Source of the DNA: Apostichopus japonicus
Taxonomy: Eukaryota > Echinodermata > Holothuroidea > Aspidochirotida > Stichopodidae
Assembly (NCBI RefSeq): GCF_037975245.1
Contig: NC_092572.1
Location: forward strand, 4,351,001 to 4,415,000
DNA: 64,000 nt
Direction: 5' to 3'
The notes under the pieces were generated by a model. The model saw only the letters and a program-made list of their open reading frames with translations, searched no databases and was not told the DNA's origin. A program made the position numbers and the translations under genes. Shown piece by piece: positions 10,797 through 24,107 of the stretch; positions within the stretch are counted from its first letter, which is position 1, and every line of letters begins with the position of its first letter.

Positions 10797-12663
10797 TATG
10801 TTTCAACGGTTTACAAAGCAGATTTGTTTATGGGTTGGGGGAGGTAGGGGGTACGTGGTCGGGTGACGTTCACCATCACAAAGTTAGAACGTGAATGTAT
10901 CAATAACAGTATACCCTGGAAAATTGTGCATGAAACATTTTACAGATATCTAAAAGGAGATTATTATATTATTTCTCTCACTGTCATATTTTAACTCTTT
11001 TAATTTATCGTTTTTAAAGGAGCGAATTCCTGTACAGGTCTAGGGTTTATATAACGGTGACTTTTAGTGATTGAAAAATTACATTAATAAGTCTTGGCCT
11101 AGTGTTACGTACCGAACAATCCAGTAGCACAGAGAACTTCGTTTTCGTTTTTTTTTCGAAAGAAGTTGTTCCTTCTCAGCCAGTAGTGCTCGGAGTGCCT
11201 TTAATTCTTCCTTCAAATGTTTGCACCAAGCTTTCTGTCACAACATGTGCATACTGCCGCGGTAGTTCCAACTGTCGCTGCTTCTAAATGTTTTTTCTTT
11301 TTCCAATACACGTATGACATTTTCCTGCGGAACATCATTAAAAACCAGCGACGGATCGAATTGAAAGTGTACTTTTATAAACTGGCAACCTTGCTTCCAC
11401 GGAGCTTTCTGTTACTTCTGCAATAAACCACGAAGCCGGAATCGTCCATTTTGAATGCTCTTTGCAATGTAGAACTCGATTGAGGATCAAGTGCGGTGTG
11501 AATCAAACCAACGTGTTGCTACTTGTGATACCGCCTTTTACTGATTTCAAATTGCCCGCTTTCTAGTAAGCCCAGGCTGTGACGTAATTAACTATACTGA
11601 ATACGTTATTGTTACTAACCAACTGGAGTAGCCAACCAGTGAACTGCAAAGTGACAGACAGTAAACTTTATCATTGTGATGTGACCGGAAATTTCACTTG
11701 CTTATCTGGAAATGGTATTTATAGTAAGTGAGCAGTATACTTTTCTGTTTCGTACATATATTGCGGTGGGTATTTGTGCGTTTCATCGCTTTACGTGCAT
11801 GATATAGTCCTTGAATATACTTCTTCGAATATCACTTGACGGCATATTGAGAGAAATCGGCAGAGCAAAAAACGGAGTGTTGAAATCTATCTCGACTAAT
11901 CTATGAAAAAGGACATGGACAATGGGAATCGTAAGAGGAGCATTTAAAACGGGGGGAGGGGAGGGGAGGGGCAGGGGGAGGGGCAGGGGCAGGGGGGCAT
12001 GTGGTAGGAGGTTGGAGGTTGGAAAAAGTTTCGCACAAAATTTAAGCAAAAATTACTTAAATCTCAAATATGGATTTGCCCCGCTATGACCGACAAAGTT
12101 TAGCCGAGGTTTTTGAAGCCTGACACTGAGTACCGATTGTTCGATATCCCAGTTCCGAGGCTTGTGCCCCCCCCCCCTCACCCACCCACCCTGTCCCCGT
12201 TTTTAAATAAATGCCCTAAATAGCTATTCTGGACCCGACCATTTCTAAAGCCGCAAAAACGGCATCACCAAAGAACCGGCTAATTATATTTTAATTTCTA
12301 TCTCAGGACTAAACTCGAAGGGGGTACATATAGTTGGATAGAAGGAGACATCCACAAATATCCAAAATATGACTCATTTGTAATATTAGATGAATTCTAC
12401 GACCATTCTGGATCAGTTTAGGGGAAAATGTTGTATCCATGAGATGTCAATGTGTTCCTCGATCACCTAACTTTCCAATTAAAATAAACGGATTACATTC
12501 TATAACAAAGGCATATGCAATTAAACAGGTTCATAATAAAATTAAGAACGATTCTTTGCATTAACAGTTAAGTTTACCACACATTGGGGAACCTGACGAG
12601 GGGGGGGGGGGGGCGAGTGGGTGGGTGCACCACATGGTTGCATTGGGTCCCCAATATAGCGTT
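10797..12663. other. No gene seen; G-rich and C-rich tracts
   Basis: AT-rich background with a GGGGA/GGGGC tract at about 11950-11998 and a C run near 12167. Neither has recognisable TIRs. No exon could be supported. Confidence 0.45.
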
Positions 12664-12960
12664 AAAGGAGGCAAGGGCGGCGGAACCGGGGGGCACAAGG
12701 GGCACGTGCCCCCCACTTTTCCTCAGGTTAAAAATGTGCCCTTTTTCTACCAAAACATTTCTAAATAAAAAAAGAGTTAACCAAGCGAAACCCACGTCGA
12801 ATGAAATATTTCGGGAATTTTTAAATGTTTACTACCACAGGCGTAGGAGCCCAATTTGAATTGGGGAGGCTGTAACGACTTGCCCGAAAAATATTACCAA
12901 AATTTTTCGCGCGCTATGCGCGCGTACAACATCTTAATGTGCATATCATATAGGCATGCG
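12664..12960. mobile_element. Two abutting hAT-family end fragments
   Basis: CAAGGGCGGCGGAACCGGGG (12672-12691) resembles the left end of the hAT at 23163. About 165 bp later CAGGCGTAGGAGCCCAATTT starts another left-end-like segment, followed by a GCGCGCTATGCGCGC hairpin near 12909. No right termini or target duplications were found, so both are truncated. Confidence 0.4.
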
Positions 12961-14850
<1,890 letters not shown>

Positions 14851-15056
14851 TTTGGGACTTGCTATTCTGTTTATTTAAGACTTGCATGTGTCTCAATCAT
14901 GAATGTATTACGGTACCCTCACAGGATAATACTTCCGTGTCTCAGGTATGCATTTCTTTAATGGAATTATATAACGGACACAGGACAATCTAGGCTATTA
15001 TATATTTGCATATAGGTGCGTGATTTTTACAAACACCACACGTGAATATGCCAATT

Positions 15057-15927
15057 TTTTGGCATAATGCTTATTTTCTCAAGCGATATAAATTATTTTC
15101 GACATTTCCGTAAAAACTAAACAGTAATGAACGTCGTTTACGTATTATACACAGGGACGTAGCTAAGGCCTGATGATTGAGAGTGGGTAGGGGGGGGGGG
15201 GAGAGATGTAGTGGCTGAAATTCCAACTGGATGGGATTTGGAGTCAGAAAATTCCGACTGCTGCCTTGTAACCCGCAGCCCCCCCCCCCCCCCACACCCT
15301 ACTCGTCAACGATACAGTCAGTGTCAGTCAGTCAGTCAGACACTCCATCTTTCGCGACTGCACTTTTGTTTTTTCGGTACATTTGTACCACTGGCCCTCA
15401 CTTCACAAATTTATTAATCACTCTGGTTAGCGAGTAAGCAATGAGTATAAGTTATCTGCTTGATAGGCTACATAGACTACCAACTAAAAAGCCATTTGGC
15501 ATAATGCTTATTTTCTCAAGCGATATAAATTATTTTCGACATTTCCGTAAAAACTAAACAGTAATGAACGTCGTTTACATATTATACACAGGGACGTAGC
15601 TAAGGCCTGATGATTGAGAGTGGGTAGGGGGAGGGGGAGAGATGTAGTGGCTGAAATTCCAACTGGATGGGATTTGGAGCCAGAAAATTCCGACTGCTGC
15701 CTTGTAACCCGCAGCCCCCCCCCCCCCACACCCTACTCGTCAACAATACAGTCAGTCAGTCAGTCAGTCAGTCAGACACTCCATCTTTCGCGACTGCACT
15801 TTTGTTTTTTCGGTACATTTGTACCACTGGCCCTCAGTTCACAAATTTATTAATCACTCTGGTTAGCGAGTAAGCAATGAGTATAAGTTATCTGCTTGAT
15901 AGGCTACATAGACTACCAACTAAAAAA
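15057..15927. repeat. Recent tandem duplication, ~435-bp unit, two copies
   Basis: Unit 1 (about 15057-15493) and unit 2 (about 15494-15927) are almost identical. Both run from TTTGGCATAATGC through CAGGGACGTAGCTAAGG, a G run, a C run, a (CAGT)n stretch and GACTACCAACTAAAAA. They differ mainly in homopolymer and CAGT lengths and a few substitutions. CAGGGACGTAGCTA resembles a hAT terminus, so the unit may contain a truncated element. The near identity points to a recent event. Confidence 0.85.
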
Positions 15928-16100
15928 GCTATGTTAATGTAACAAAGGGGAAAACTTTTCTTTTTCAACAAATTATATTCGACGACATAGTGAACTACCC
16001 CAAAATACAGTGCTTTTTCCTAGCGCGCTTAATATTATTTTTTTTGGGGGGGGGGCTATTTATCACTCACATGAAAAAATTAAATTGTTCACTTCATTCC
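15928..16100. other. Spacer with G run
   Basis: Short AT-rich spacer with a T/G run near 16040. No gene seen. Confidence 0.4.
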
Positions 16101-16410
16101 AACTGAGCATTGGGAATGAAGTGAACAGTTAAACATTTTGCAGAAAAATGTTGAGTTGACGAGATACGATAAGTTGCCAATTAAACATTTTGCAGAAAAT
16201 TTTACAATTGCTCAATTGGGATGAAGTGAACAATTGAACATTTTGCCAAAAACCCGTCCAATTAACGAGATAAGATAAGTTGTCAATTGAACATTTTGCA
16301 GAAAATTTTTCCATTGCTCAGATGGAAGGAAGTGAACAAGTGAACAATTTGCAGCAAAATGTCCAATACACGAGATAAGTTGTCAATAAAACATTTTTCA
16401 AAAATTGTTC
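16101..16410. repeat. ~106-bp tandem repeat, three degenerate copies
   Basis: ATGAAGTGAACA-like starts recur near 16116, 16221 and 16327. Each is followed by AACATTTTGCAGAAAA, a CGAGATAAGATAAGTTG-like segment and a second AACATTTTGCAG. Units therefore also contain an internal half-repeat. Copies have diverged and carry no coding signal. Confidence 0.7.
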
Positions 16411-17080
16411 AATTGCTCAGTTTAAGCAACTAAGCAATCCAACATTTTTCTGTTTTTTTTGTTTTTTGGATAAGATTTTATCTTGTTATTTTAACAATTT
16501 ACTGAAAAATTTCACTTTATGGGCAAAGTTTTTCTTATGTTCATGGCCATTTTAAGCTTCCGTAGAATAACATTGCGCGTTTTAATTGTATACGTTGTAC
16601 AGTAGTTTATTAGGCATTTTTTTAGAGTATTCAAAATCACACGAAGTTTTGTATGGTGGAGTATAAGAACCGCGAGATACAGTTTCTTAATATGACAAGG
16701 AAAACGTGGTAAATATGACTGATTAAAGGTCAAGTTTGACCGAAAATTGTAGGTCACTCACAAATAGCATGAATTTATGAAAAATAGAGTGCCACAGTCG
16801 GAAAAATTAGAGTGCCACAGTCGGAAATTCCGTACTCATAAGCGTACGTATACAATTTTAATCTAAGGCTGATGGGTACAGTTTCTTCCTCGTTATGTTT
16901 CAGTTGATATATGTAATCAACATATTATGTTAAATAAAAAGTAAGTATAGGTATCATCAAACTATATATGAAATTGATCGCAGAGTCAATCAGGCGTAAT
17001 AGATTTAGGGAGGGGAAATTGATCGTGGGGTGAGGGGCTTCGAGTTCAAATACGTATACTCATCAAAAGTAGTCTGTAAT
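16411..17080. other. No gene seen; small 23-bp duplication
   Basis: AT-rich sequence. Near 16785-16830 the phrase TTAGAGTGCCACAGTCGGAAA occurs twice in a row, a minor duplication. No exon could be supported. Confidence 0.45.
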
Positions 17081-17460
17081 GGCCCCAAATTACGGCATGC
17101 TGTAATTGCTGGAAGTTTTCAAAAAAGTCCTTTCCTGAAGGTGTTCACTCTCCATATGGTTCCTGACATTATAAACACACACAACAAGATGACTAAATTT
17201 CCCAGTTAGGTAAATTTCCTCCAAGGTGGTTAATAAAACAGTTTAAGAATTTAACATAAGGTGACCATATTTTAAATATGTAGCATATATGGGACCAATA
17301 AATCATACTTAGTATGATAGTAATATTTAGTAGTGTAGGGTCTACTCGTTTGTATTGGGCTTTAACCTAGTGAAGTTGCATATAACAAGGTTTGAACCTA
17401 ACTGGAGACCAAAACTTCCCGGTATGTAACACCTTCGAAAAATAAATGAAGAGGCGCGGG
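17081..17460 (+). repeat. Older dispersed repeat, first plus-strand copy
   Basis: From about 17095 (TAATTGCTGGAAGTTTTC) to 17290 (GGTGACCATATTTTAAATATG) this matches 18780-18975 in the same orientation, and 19905-20095 and 21525-21705 in the opposite one. It forms the upstream part of a higher-order unit that also includes the G-run array. Confidence 0.6.
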
Positions 17461-18680
17461 AGGGGGGGGGGGGTGGGGGTCGGGGGTCGGACAGAGGATT
17501 CAAGAAATTATGTAATATATTGGCTTCTTAAATAGTGCAGTTCCTAAAGGGTCTACTCGTTTGTATTGGGTTTTAATGCCTTCTAAATCGCTTAATTTTC
17601 GAACAGTTTCTGTGAAGACTACTATATTTCAGTCATACTTTCCCAAGCGTGGGCACAATTCCCCTAAGCGTGGGCACAATAAAGTTACTGTTACACATGC
17701 ATGTTAACAATATGTATATGTGTATATATGTATATGTGTCGGGGGGGGGGGGGTCGGGTGTCGGAAAGAGGATTCAAGAAAGTATGTAATATATTGGCTT
17801 CTAAATAGTGCAGTTCCTAAAGGGTCTACTCGTTTGTATTGGGTTTTAATGCTTTCTAAATCGCTTAATTTTCGAACAGATTCTGTGAAGACTACTATAT
17901 TTCAGTCATACTTTCCCAAGCGTGGGCACAATTCTCCTAAGCGTGGGCACAATAAAGTTACTGTCACACATGCATGTTAACAATATGTATATGTGTAGGG
18001 GGGGGGGGGGGTGGGTCGGGGGTCGGAAAGAGGATTCAAGAAAGTATGTAATATATTGGCTTCTTAAATAGTGCAGTTCCTAAAGGGTCTACTCGTTTGT
18101 ATTGGGTTTTAATGCCATCTAAATTGCTTAATTTTCAAATGGTTTCTGTGAAGACTACTATATTTCAGTGATACTTTCCCAAGCGTGGGCACAATTCCCC
18201 TAAGCGTGGGCACAATAAAGTTACTGTCACAAATGCATGTTAACCAAAATGTGTATATATGTATATGTGCCGGGGGGGGGGGGGTGGTCGGGTGGGAAAG
18301 AGGACTCAAGAAAGTATGTAATATATAGGCTTCTTAAATAGTGCAGTTCCTAAAGGGTCTACTCGTTTGTATTGGGTTTTAATGCTTTCTAAATCGCTTA
18401 ATTTTCGAACAGTTTCTGTGAAGACTACTATATTTCAGTCATACTTTCCCAAGCGTGGGCACAATTCTCCTAAGCGTGGGCACAATAAAGTTACTGTCAC
18501 ACATGCATGTTAACCAATATGTATATGTGTATATATGTATATGTGTCAGGGGGGGGGGGGGTGGGTCGGGTGTCGGAAAGAGGATTCTAATATAAAGGCT
18601 TCTTTAATAGTGCAAAGCGTGGGCACAATAAAGTTACTGTCACACATGCATGTTAACCAATATGTATATGTGTAGTGTAT
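17461..18680 (+). repeat. Tandem array of 260-280-bp units with paired GCGTGGGC motifs
   Basis: G-run unit starts occur at about 17461, 17739, 17999, 18271 and 18549 (the last unit truncated). Each unit runs: G run, GTCGGAAAGAGGATTCAAG, GGGTCTACTCGTTTGTATTG, CTACTATATTTCAGT, two copies of AAGCGTGGGCACAA 20-29 bp apart, AATAAAGTTACTGT, then a TATGTATATGTG tail. Units are highly similar, differing mainly in G-run length. GCGTGGGC equals eight bases of the EGR/Zif268 consensus, which may be coincidental. Confidence 0.85.
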
Positions 18681-19430
18681 GCGGCTGCGTACATTATGTT
18701 GTCTATGTATATATGTTAATCGTACATATGTCTGTATCTGAGACTTTATCTGTGGACTGTATTGGCCGCAAATTAAGCAACTTGCAATAATTGCTAGGAA
18801 TGTTCAAAAAAATACTTTCCTTGGAGGGCTTCGCTCTCCAAATTGTTCTCAGACATTCTTAATGAACACAAAAGATGACTGAATGTCTAGTGAGGTAATT
18901 TTTCTTCCAACGAGGTAATATAACCGTTTAAGAATATTGACCAGAGGTGAGGTGACCATTTTTGAATATATGGCATATATTGGCCAATACAGCATACTTT
19001 AATCCTTCTACATAATCTATATTAGTTGCATATAACAAGTTTTAACCTAACTGGACACCCAAACTTCTCCCGTAGCAACGTAAACACCTTCGAAAATTAA
19101 ACGGGTGAGAGGGGGGGGGGGGGTCGGAGTGTTTGAAAGAGAATATAAGAAAGTACATGATGTATAGGCTTTTGTCTCACTTGCATTTTTTTCATGGGGC
19201 CTTCTCGTTTGTACATGGTGTAATGCCTTCCAAATTGTTAAATTTAAGAACAGGTTTTATGACAACTAGCCTAATATATTTCCATCATACTTTCCCAAGC
19301 GTGGGCACAATTCCCTAAGCGTGGCACAATACGGATCATATGTATATATGTGTGTGTATAGTGTACGCGGCTGCGTGCAGTACACGTTGTATATGTTCAT
19401 TTTAATCGTTACGTCTGTATCTAGCCGGTA
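18681..19430 (+). repeat. Diverged higher-order copy of the preceding array
   Basis: 18780-18975 repeats 17095-17290. 19108-19330 repeats one G-run unit, including AAGCGTGGGCACAA and a decayed second motif lacking one G. The segment GCGGCTGCGT occurs at 18680 and at 19368. A block of about 0.68 kb was therefore duplicated before the inner units expanded. Confidence 0.65.
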
Positions 19431-19904
19431 AGCAATAGGCCCTACCTACGAGTTGTTTTTCATTCTATATACTAATCTTCGTGGCATTGTTCCACTAATT
19501 TTGAGGTGAATGTTTGTAAAACGTTTCCATGTTTGAATTCAGAGTTCAATAACATTATCTACAATAGAAAATTTTCAATAGAAATGAATGTGGAACACAT
19601 TTCTGGCGTCATCATGTGTCATTTATTTACACTTGCTTTCTATCGCTGCAACAGAAACATTTGCAGCAATGAATAAGAGAGGAAAGGGAGAGCAAAATCG
19701 TTATTAAGTTGTCGCATTCCTGCAGTAAAGAGTGCACCGTCTTAACTACAAATTTATAAATATATACTTTGTACCTCGTAAAACGTGTTTGGTAAAGTAT
19801 GTTCTTTACTTTGAATCTTTTACTTGCAATTGTTTAGATTTTACACCCCAATACAAAACCAGTATATCCCGCTCCAAAGGTTTGCTGTTTTGGCCCCTAA
19901 TATG
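19431..19904. other. No gene seen
   Basis: AT-rich spacer without supported features. Confidence 0.45.
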
Positions 19905-20095
19905 CCAGGTATTCAAATATGGTCACCTTTGATACAATAAAAAATATTGTATTTGTATTACCACCCTTGAGGAAATTAACATTCAGCCATTTTATGTCTT
20001 TAATTTAGAAAGTATGAGAACAATTTGGAAAGTAAAGACCTCCTGGAAGGTAATTTTTGTAAACTTCTGGCAGTTATATATAGCGTGCTATAATT
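19905..20095 (-). repeat. Inverted copy of the 17.1-kb repeat
   Basis: Read on the minus strand this aligns with 17095-17290: the TCAAATATGGTCACC end here is the complement of GGTGACCATATTTTAAA there, and AACTTCTGGCAGTTATA corresponds to its other end. Divergence is high. Together with the plus-strand copies it makes a large inverted arrangement. Confidence 0.55.
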
Positions 20096-20344
20096 TGTGG
20101 CATATGCAGACTACCTTTCATCCATTTAGCCACCGACAAATTGCTCAACGGGCAAGTATTAGCTTTGAAGTTATGTTTTCAGGATCACCGCCCTATAAGT
20201 GTGTTATACATGTGCACATAATGGTAGCAGTGTTATACATATGAGCTGTTAATGTTACCCTAAAACTGTGGCTTTCTAGGCATTAACCCATCATTTCATG
20301 CTCACGACCCGACCTATAGCCAGATTGTTTAACAGGTGAGTTAC

Positions 20345-20622
20345 AACTCCCTGATTTAACTAGTAGTTAGCTAGGAAGCACATTAACGCAGGAGGATCGC
20401 CATCCTTTTGGAAATTTTCCAGTTCATATACTCCCTTAATGGGGTATAAGAGAATGTATAGCAAACGCTGATACGTGTGCGAAAATTATCAAAGGAGAAA
20501 ACAACCTCCCCGTGTGAAAAGAAAACAAAGAACAATAAGAAAGCAGACGTTAATTCAGTAAGAGTATACTATTACTTTCAAACGTATATAGTATCAGCAG
20601 GGAGTTGTTATGCAACTCCCTG
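20345..20622. repeat. Region bounded by ACAACTCCCTG inverted repeats, with a hairpin
   Basis: ACAACTCCCTG near 20350 is matched by CAGGGAGTTGT at 20598. The right copy is the 5' arm of a perfect 10-bp stem (CAGGGAGTTG 20598-20607, CAACTCCCTG 20613-20622) with a 5-nt loop. The internal sequence is AT-rich and non-coding. This could be a small fold-back or MITE-type element. Confidence 0.5.
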
Positions 20623-20770
20623 GTATTAGTCAGCCATACATTTCGTACGCTATTCGCGGTCACATTATTAACCCTCCTGTTGTCATGTAAGCAGCTTTGA
20701 CCGCGTTTGAAAACAAGCGCGTTTTTTCATGCTGGTTTTGCTGTCGTTTGATTGGAGGATGAACAGCGAC

Positions 20771-20806
20771 TGATCAGGGAGGTCTAAAATATCACCTCCC
20801 TGATCA
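20771..20806. repeat. 13-bp-stem hairpin
   Basis: TGATCAGGGAGGT (20771-20783) pairs perfectly with ACCTCCCTGATCA (20794-20806) across a 10-nt loop. It shares the CAGGGAG core with the hairpin 160 bp upstream, so both probably belong to one element. Confidence 0.65.
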
Positions 20807-21301
20807 ACAGATGAGGGTTGTTCATTGCGGTTTCACAAATTCTCTACAATAAACCAATTGGATGCACTGTTCTGTTTGATACAGTATAAGGCAAGCCGTA
20901 TCGTGTATTTTCATTGTTGTATCTGCATGCATATGCATCAAGAAGCAGATAAACCAAACACGTACCATACTAATCGGACATAAATAATAATAATAAATAA
21001 TAAAAAACGTCAGGCCAACTTACTTTAACACATAAAAAATTATACATAAAAAAGTTAGACAGACAGATGAGGAGATCCGTGTATGTGTCTTCTCATTTGT
21101 TTTCTCATGATTCCAGCGGTAAGAATATCGATCAGCCATGCCATAGCGCCAAACTTAATTCTTTGTAAGGGCGAGCTGTTTGTTGAGGTATTATGATCGA
21201 GGGCCCGCAATGGGAATTACGTAACTTACCAAAATGAGCAACCACGAGGAAATTTGCTGATACTCTCATAGAATTAGCTTGAGGAGTTTTGTTGGTTTGA
21301 C
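20807..21301. other. No gene seen
   Basis: AT-rich with an imperfect AATAATAAT run near 20980. No supported feature. Confidence 0.45.
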
Positions 21302-21418
<117 letters not shown>

Positions 21419-21524
21419 CTGAACAAAGTATGAGAAATACATTGTGAGGTACATATGGTTGTATGTATGTGCAAGCCATGCACATTCACGTTGAAATATA
21501 TATGCTGTATTAGATCAATGTCAC

Positions 21525-21705
21525 ATATTCAAATATGGTCATCTTTGGTCAAATCCTTAAATTTTTTATATTACCACGTGCACCCTGAAGGAAATTTACC
21601 TCACTGGACATTCAGTCATCTTGTATGTCCATTTACTAGAATTTCAAGAGAACACTTTGGAAGAGTTAAAACCTCTCTTTTTGAAAACTTCTAGCAAGTA
21701 CTTTA
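21525..21705 (-). repeat. Second inverted copy of the 17.1-kb repeat
   Basis: The minus strand aligns with 17095-17290: TCAAATATGGTCATC at one end and AAAACTTCTAGCAAGTACTT at the other, with a GGAAATTTACCT segment between that matches exactly. Confidence 0.6.
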
Positions 21706-21769
21706 GTATGCTATAATTACAGACGAACATATAATGAACCGAATAGGCAGATGATTGTCTCGGTAAAAA

Positions 21770-22745
21770 TTACCCGTGGGTATAAATTAAATGTGACGTA
21801 TATGGGCGTTGTAATCATACCGTAATCACGTTCTGTGTATTTTTTGAAATTTACGACGCTTAAGTTAATATTAATCATCTCTTAAATTCCGAATCTTTAT
21901 TGAGTCAACGTAAGCGAAGTTGATGTAATCATGTTGTACTGACACTCGTGGTATGTGTATGCTCTGCGCTCGACGCGTAAGTGAATCGTAATCTTCCCGT
22001 AAATTCCGAATTCAGTGGAGAATACATTCAACGTAAACGCAATGCGTAAGTTGGTGTAATCATGCTGTAATCCCGTGGTGTGCATGCTTCGGAATTTCCG
22101 ACGTGTATATCCTAAACATGCCGTACTGTGCCTGTTTCAGGTGAACGAAAATAACTTAAACTTGACTTTAAGGATTTCGTAATCAATACGTAAACGCTGA
22201 AATGAACGTATTTGGGTATTTGTAAGTTAATTGTAAATATACAGTAAATTTTTAACTGCACTCGTTTCAGCCAACGTAAATGTTGAAATTTTGTTCATGA
22301 GATGCAGTCACAGGGTAATATCATTATCGGAAAGATTGACATGAGAATTGTGTCCAGTGTTTTATTTCATGGAACAATCAACGTTAACGCCATGCTTAAG
22401 TTTGGCGTAAGTTTGTTGTAAACGCGTTGCATCTATGCTACGAGTTTCCGATGTGTAAGATAATCGTAATCCTGTCGTAAATTTCTTCGTGGCGAGATTA
22501 AGGTAAACGTAAACGTGAAGAAGAAATAAGTTTTAATAAATATGAAAGTAATTATTAACTTCCGATATGTAAGTTGTCATAAACGTAACGGAAATCTGTT
22601 GTTCCGTGTTTACAATGTTTACGGATGCGTAATCACATCGTAAACGCGTTGTTCCAAAATGTACGGGTTTCCTATGTTTAAGGTGACCGTAAGCAAGACG
22701 TAAACATACAATGACTGTGCTTACGATAACTTAAATGCGTGTCTT
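21770..22745. repeat. CGTAA-rich degenerate tandem repeat block, right copy
   Basis: The phrases CGTAAACGC, GCGTAAGTT, GTAATCATG, TTTCCGACGTGTA and CCCGTAAATTCCGAATTC recur with a rough period of 130-150 bp. The block ends next to a hAT right-end fragment and is the inverted relative of 7961-8440. CG density is high for this window. No coding frame persists across the block. Confidence 0.55.
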
Positions 22746-22824
22746 TTTCCCGTGCTAAGTGCCCCCCATCAAATTCTGGTGCCCCCCTGTGCCCCCCAGA
22801 CTGAAAAGTCTGGTGACGCCACTG
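22746..22824 (+). mobile_element. Right-end fragment of a CAGTGGCG-type hAT element
   Basis: Matches 23964-24029 of the inner hAT element: GTGCCCCCC..., a CCAGACTGAAAAGTCTGG hairpin, and the terminus TGGTGACGCCACTG ending at 22824. The left part is absent. The right flank is ACCGTAAG (22825-22832). Confidence 0.65.
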
Positions 22825-22832
22825 ACCGTAAG

Positions 22833-23154
22833 TACTTACACGATGTTTTGTTTCGCTCGAGCATACATACATTTCCTATTCGTATTACATTTAAAGTGGT
22901 TTGGAGGGTATGAACACATCTCTGCCCAAAAAAACTCTGCCTAAGCGACGTCCATGCCCCAATTGAAATTTGCACGTGGATTCTCTCCTCACATAGTCAT
23001 TGGGTTGTTCACGTCTGACATGTCTTCCAGTTCCAACACTTACTGTTGCATTTATCGGGATATATATAAATAATGCGGCATAAAAGCATCAATCTTTCAA
23101 ACTTTTGTTACTTTAGTGACCTTGCCACACGCAAATTTCAATTGGGCCCGAGAT
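22833..23154. other. No gene seen
   Basis: Unique-looking spacer between hAT pieces. No supported feature. Confidence 0.45.
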
Positions 23155-23162
23155 GGCTCTAT

Positions 23163-24099
23163 CAAGGGCGTAGGAACCGGGGGGGCTGGGGGGCGCCAGC
23201 CCCCCAGTCAAAAATATGGGGGGGCGGAAGTATCATTCCGCCCCCCCCCCCCCCGCTCCGCGAGTCAGAAAACCCCTTTTTCATTTCCAAATGAGAAAAA
23301 AATCTCATTTGGAGCACCAAATTGCATCTATAAGGCCAGGTGAAAATGCAAAATTATTTACAAAATGGATTGGGTGTTGAAGTGTGCTATATTGCACCAA
23401 ATTGCATCTGGGGCCACCTGGAAATGCAAAAAAAAAATCCAAAGGGGAGGGGGACACCCCTCCCCTTAGACCCAGTGGCGTCGCCAAGGGGGGCCAGGGG
23501 GCACGTGCCCCCTGGAAAACCGAGTGCCCCCCATCTGAGATTTGGGTTGGTAAAAAAAATATATATATTTTGTTATATTCAACTCCCATCATCTGAGTTG
23601 GTTTTTCATAAGGACAAAGAAGCACAGTAATTCGTATTTTCGGATAATGGGAGAAAACGAGAAGGACAAGAAAGGAGTCGGGGGTCATGCACACATTAAT
23701 TCAACAAATGTAGGTTTTATTGATAGGGTTAGGCATAATATCGACAGCATGTGGTTCATATCCTCTGTAAAATTCTGCGCGTTGTTAAAATCATTACCTC
23801 AAAAATAGCAATTTCTGGAGATATCTTCAGATCGAATTTAGCATCAAATGTGGCACCATTTTGCATCTAGCCCATCCTCCGTATGCGAAAATTTTCCAAA
23901 GGGGAGGGGGGCACCCCCTCCCCTTAGACCCCTCCCCCAGGACGGCGATCCGTATCCACCTAAGTGCCCCCCCTCAAATGCTGCTGCCCCCCTGTGCCCC
24001 CCAGACTGAAAAGTCTGGTGACGCCACTGCTTAGACCCCTCCCCCAGGCCAGCCATCAGTCTTCAGCCCCCCACTCAAAAGTACCTTCCTACGCCACTG
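23163..24099 (+). mobile_element. Outer hAT element with perfect 8-bp target duplication
   Basis: The left terminus CAAGGGCGTAGGAA and the right terminus (complement CAGTGGCGTAGGAA) form imperfect inverted repeats. The flanks are identical 8-mers, GGCTCTAT, at 23155-23162 and 24100-24107. The element is 937 bp with its guest and about 370 bp without it and one copy of the target duplication. It is non-autonomous, with no transposase frame. The related fragment at 10477-10796 lacks the guest. The 8-bp duplication and the terminus support hAT. Confidence 0.85.
23473..24029 (+). mobile_element. Inner hAT element nested in the outer one, perfect target duplication
   Basis: Termini CAGTGGCGTCGCCA (left) and, on the complement, CAGTGGCGTCACCA (right) differ at one base. 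The flanks are CTTAGACC at 23465-23472 and again at 24030-24037, a perfect 8-bp duplication of outer-element sequence. The interior holds the segment shared with 7676-7960 and a further piece resembling the outer family (GGGGAGGGG...CTTAGACCCCTCC, about 23895-23945). It encodes no transposase. Confidence 0.88.
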
Positions 24100-24107
24100 G
24101 GCTCTAT

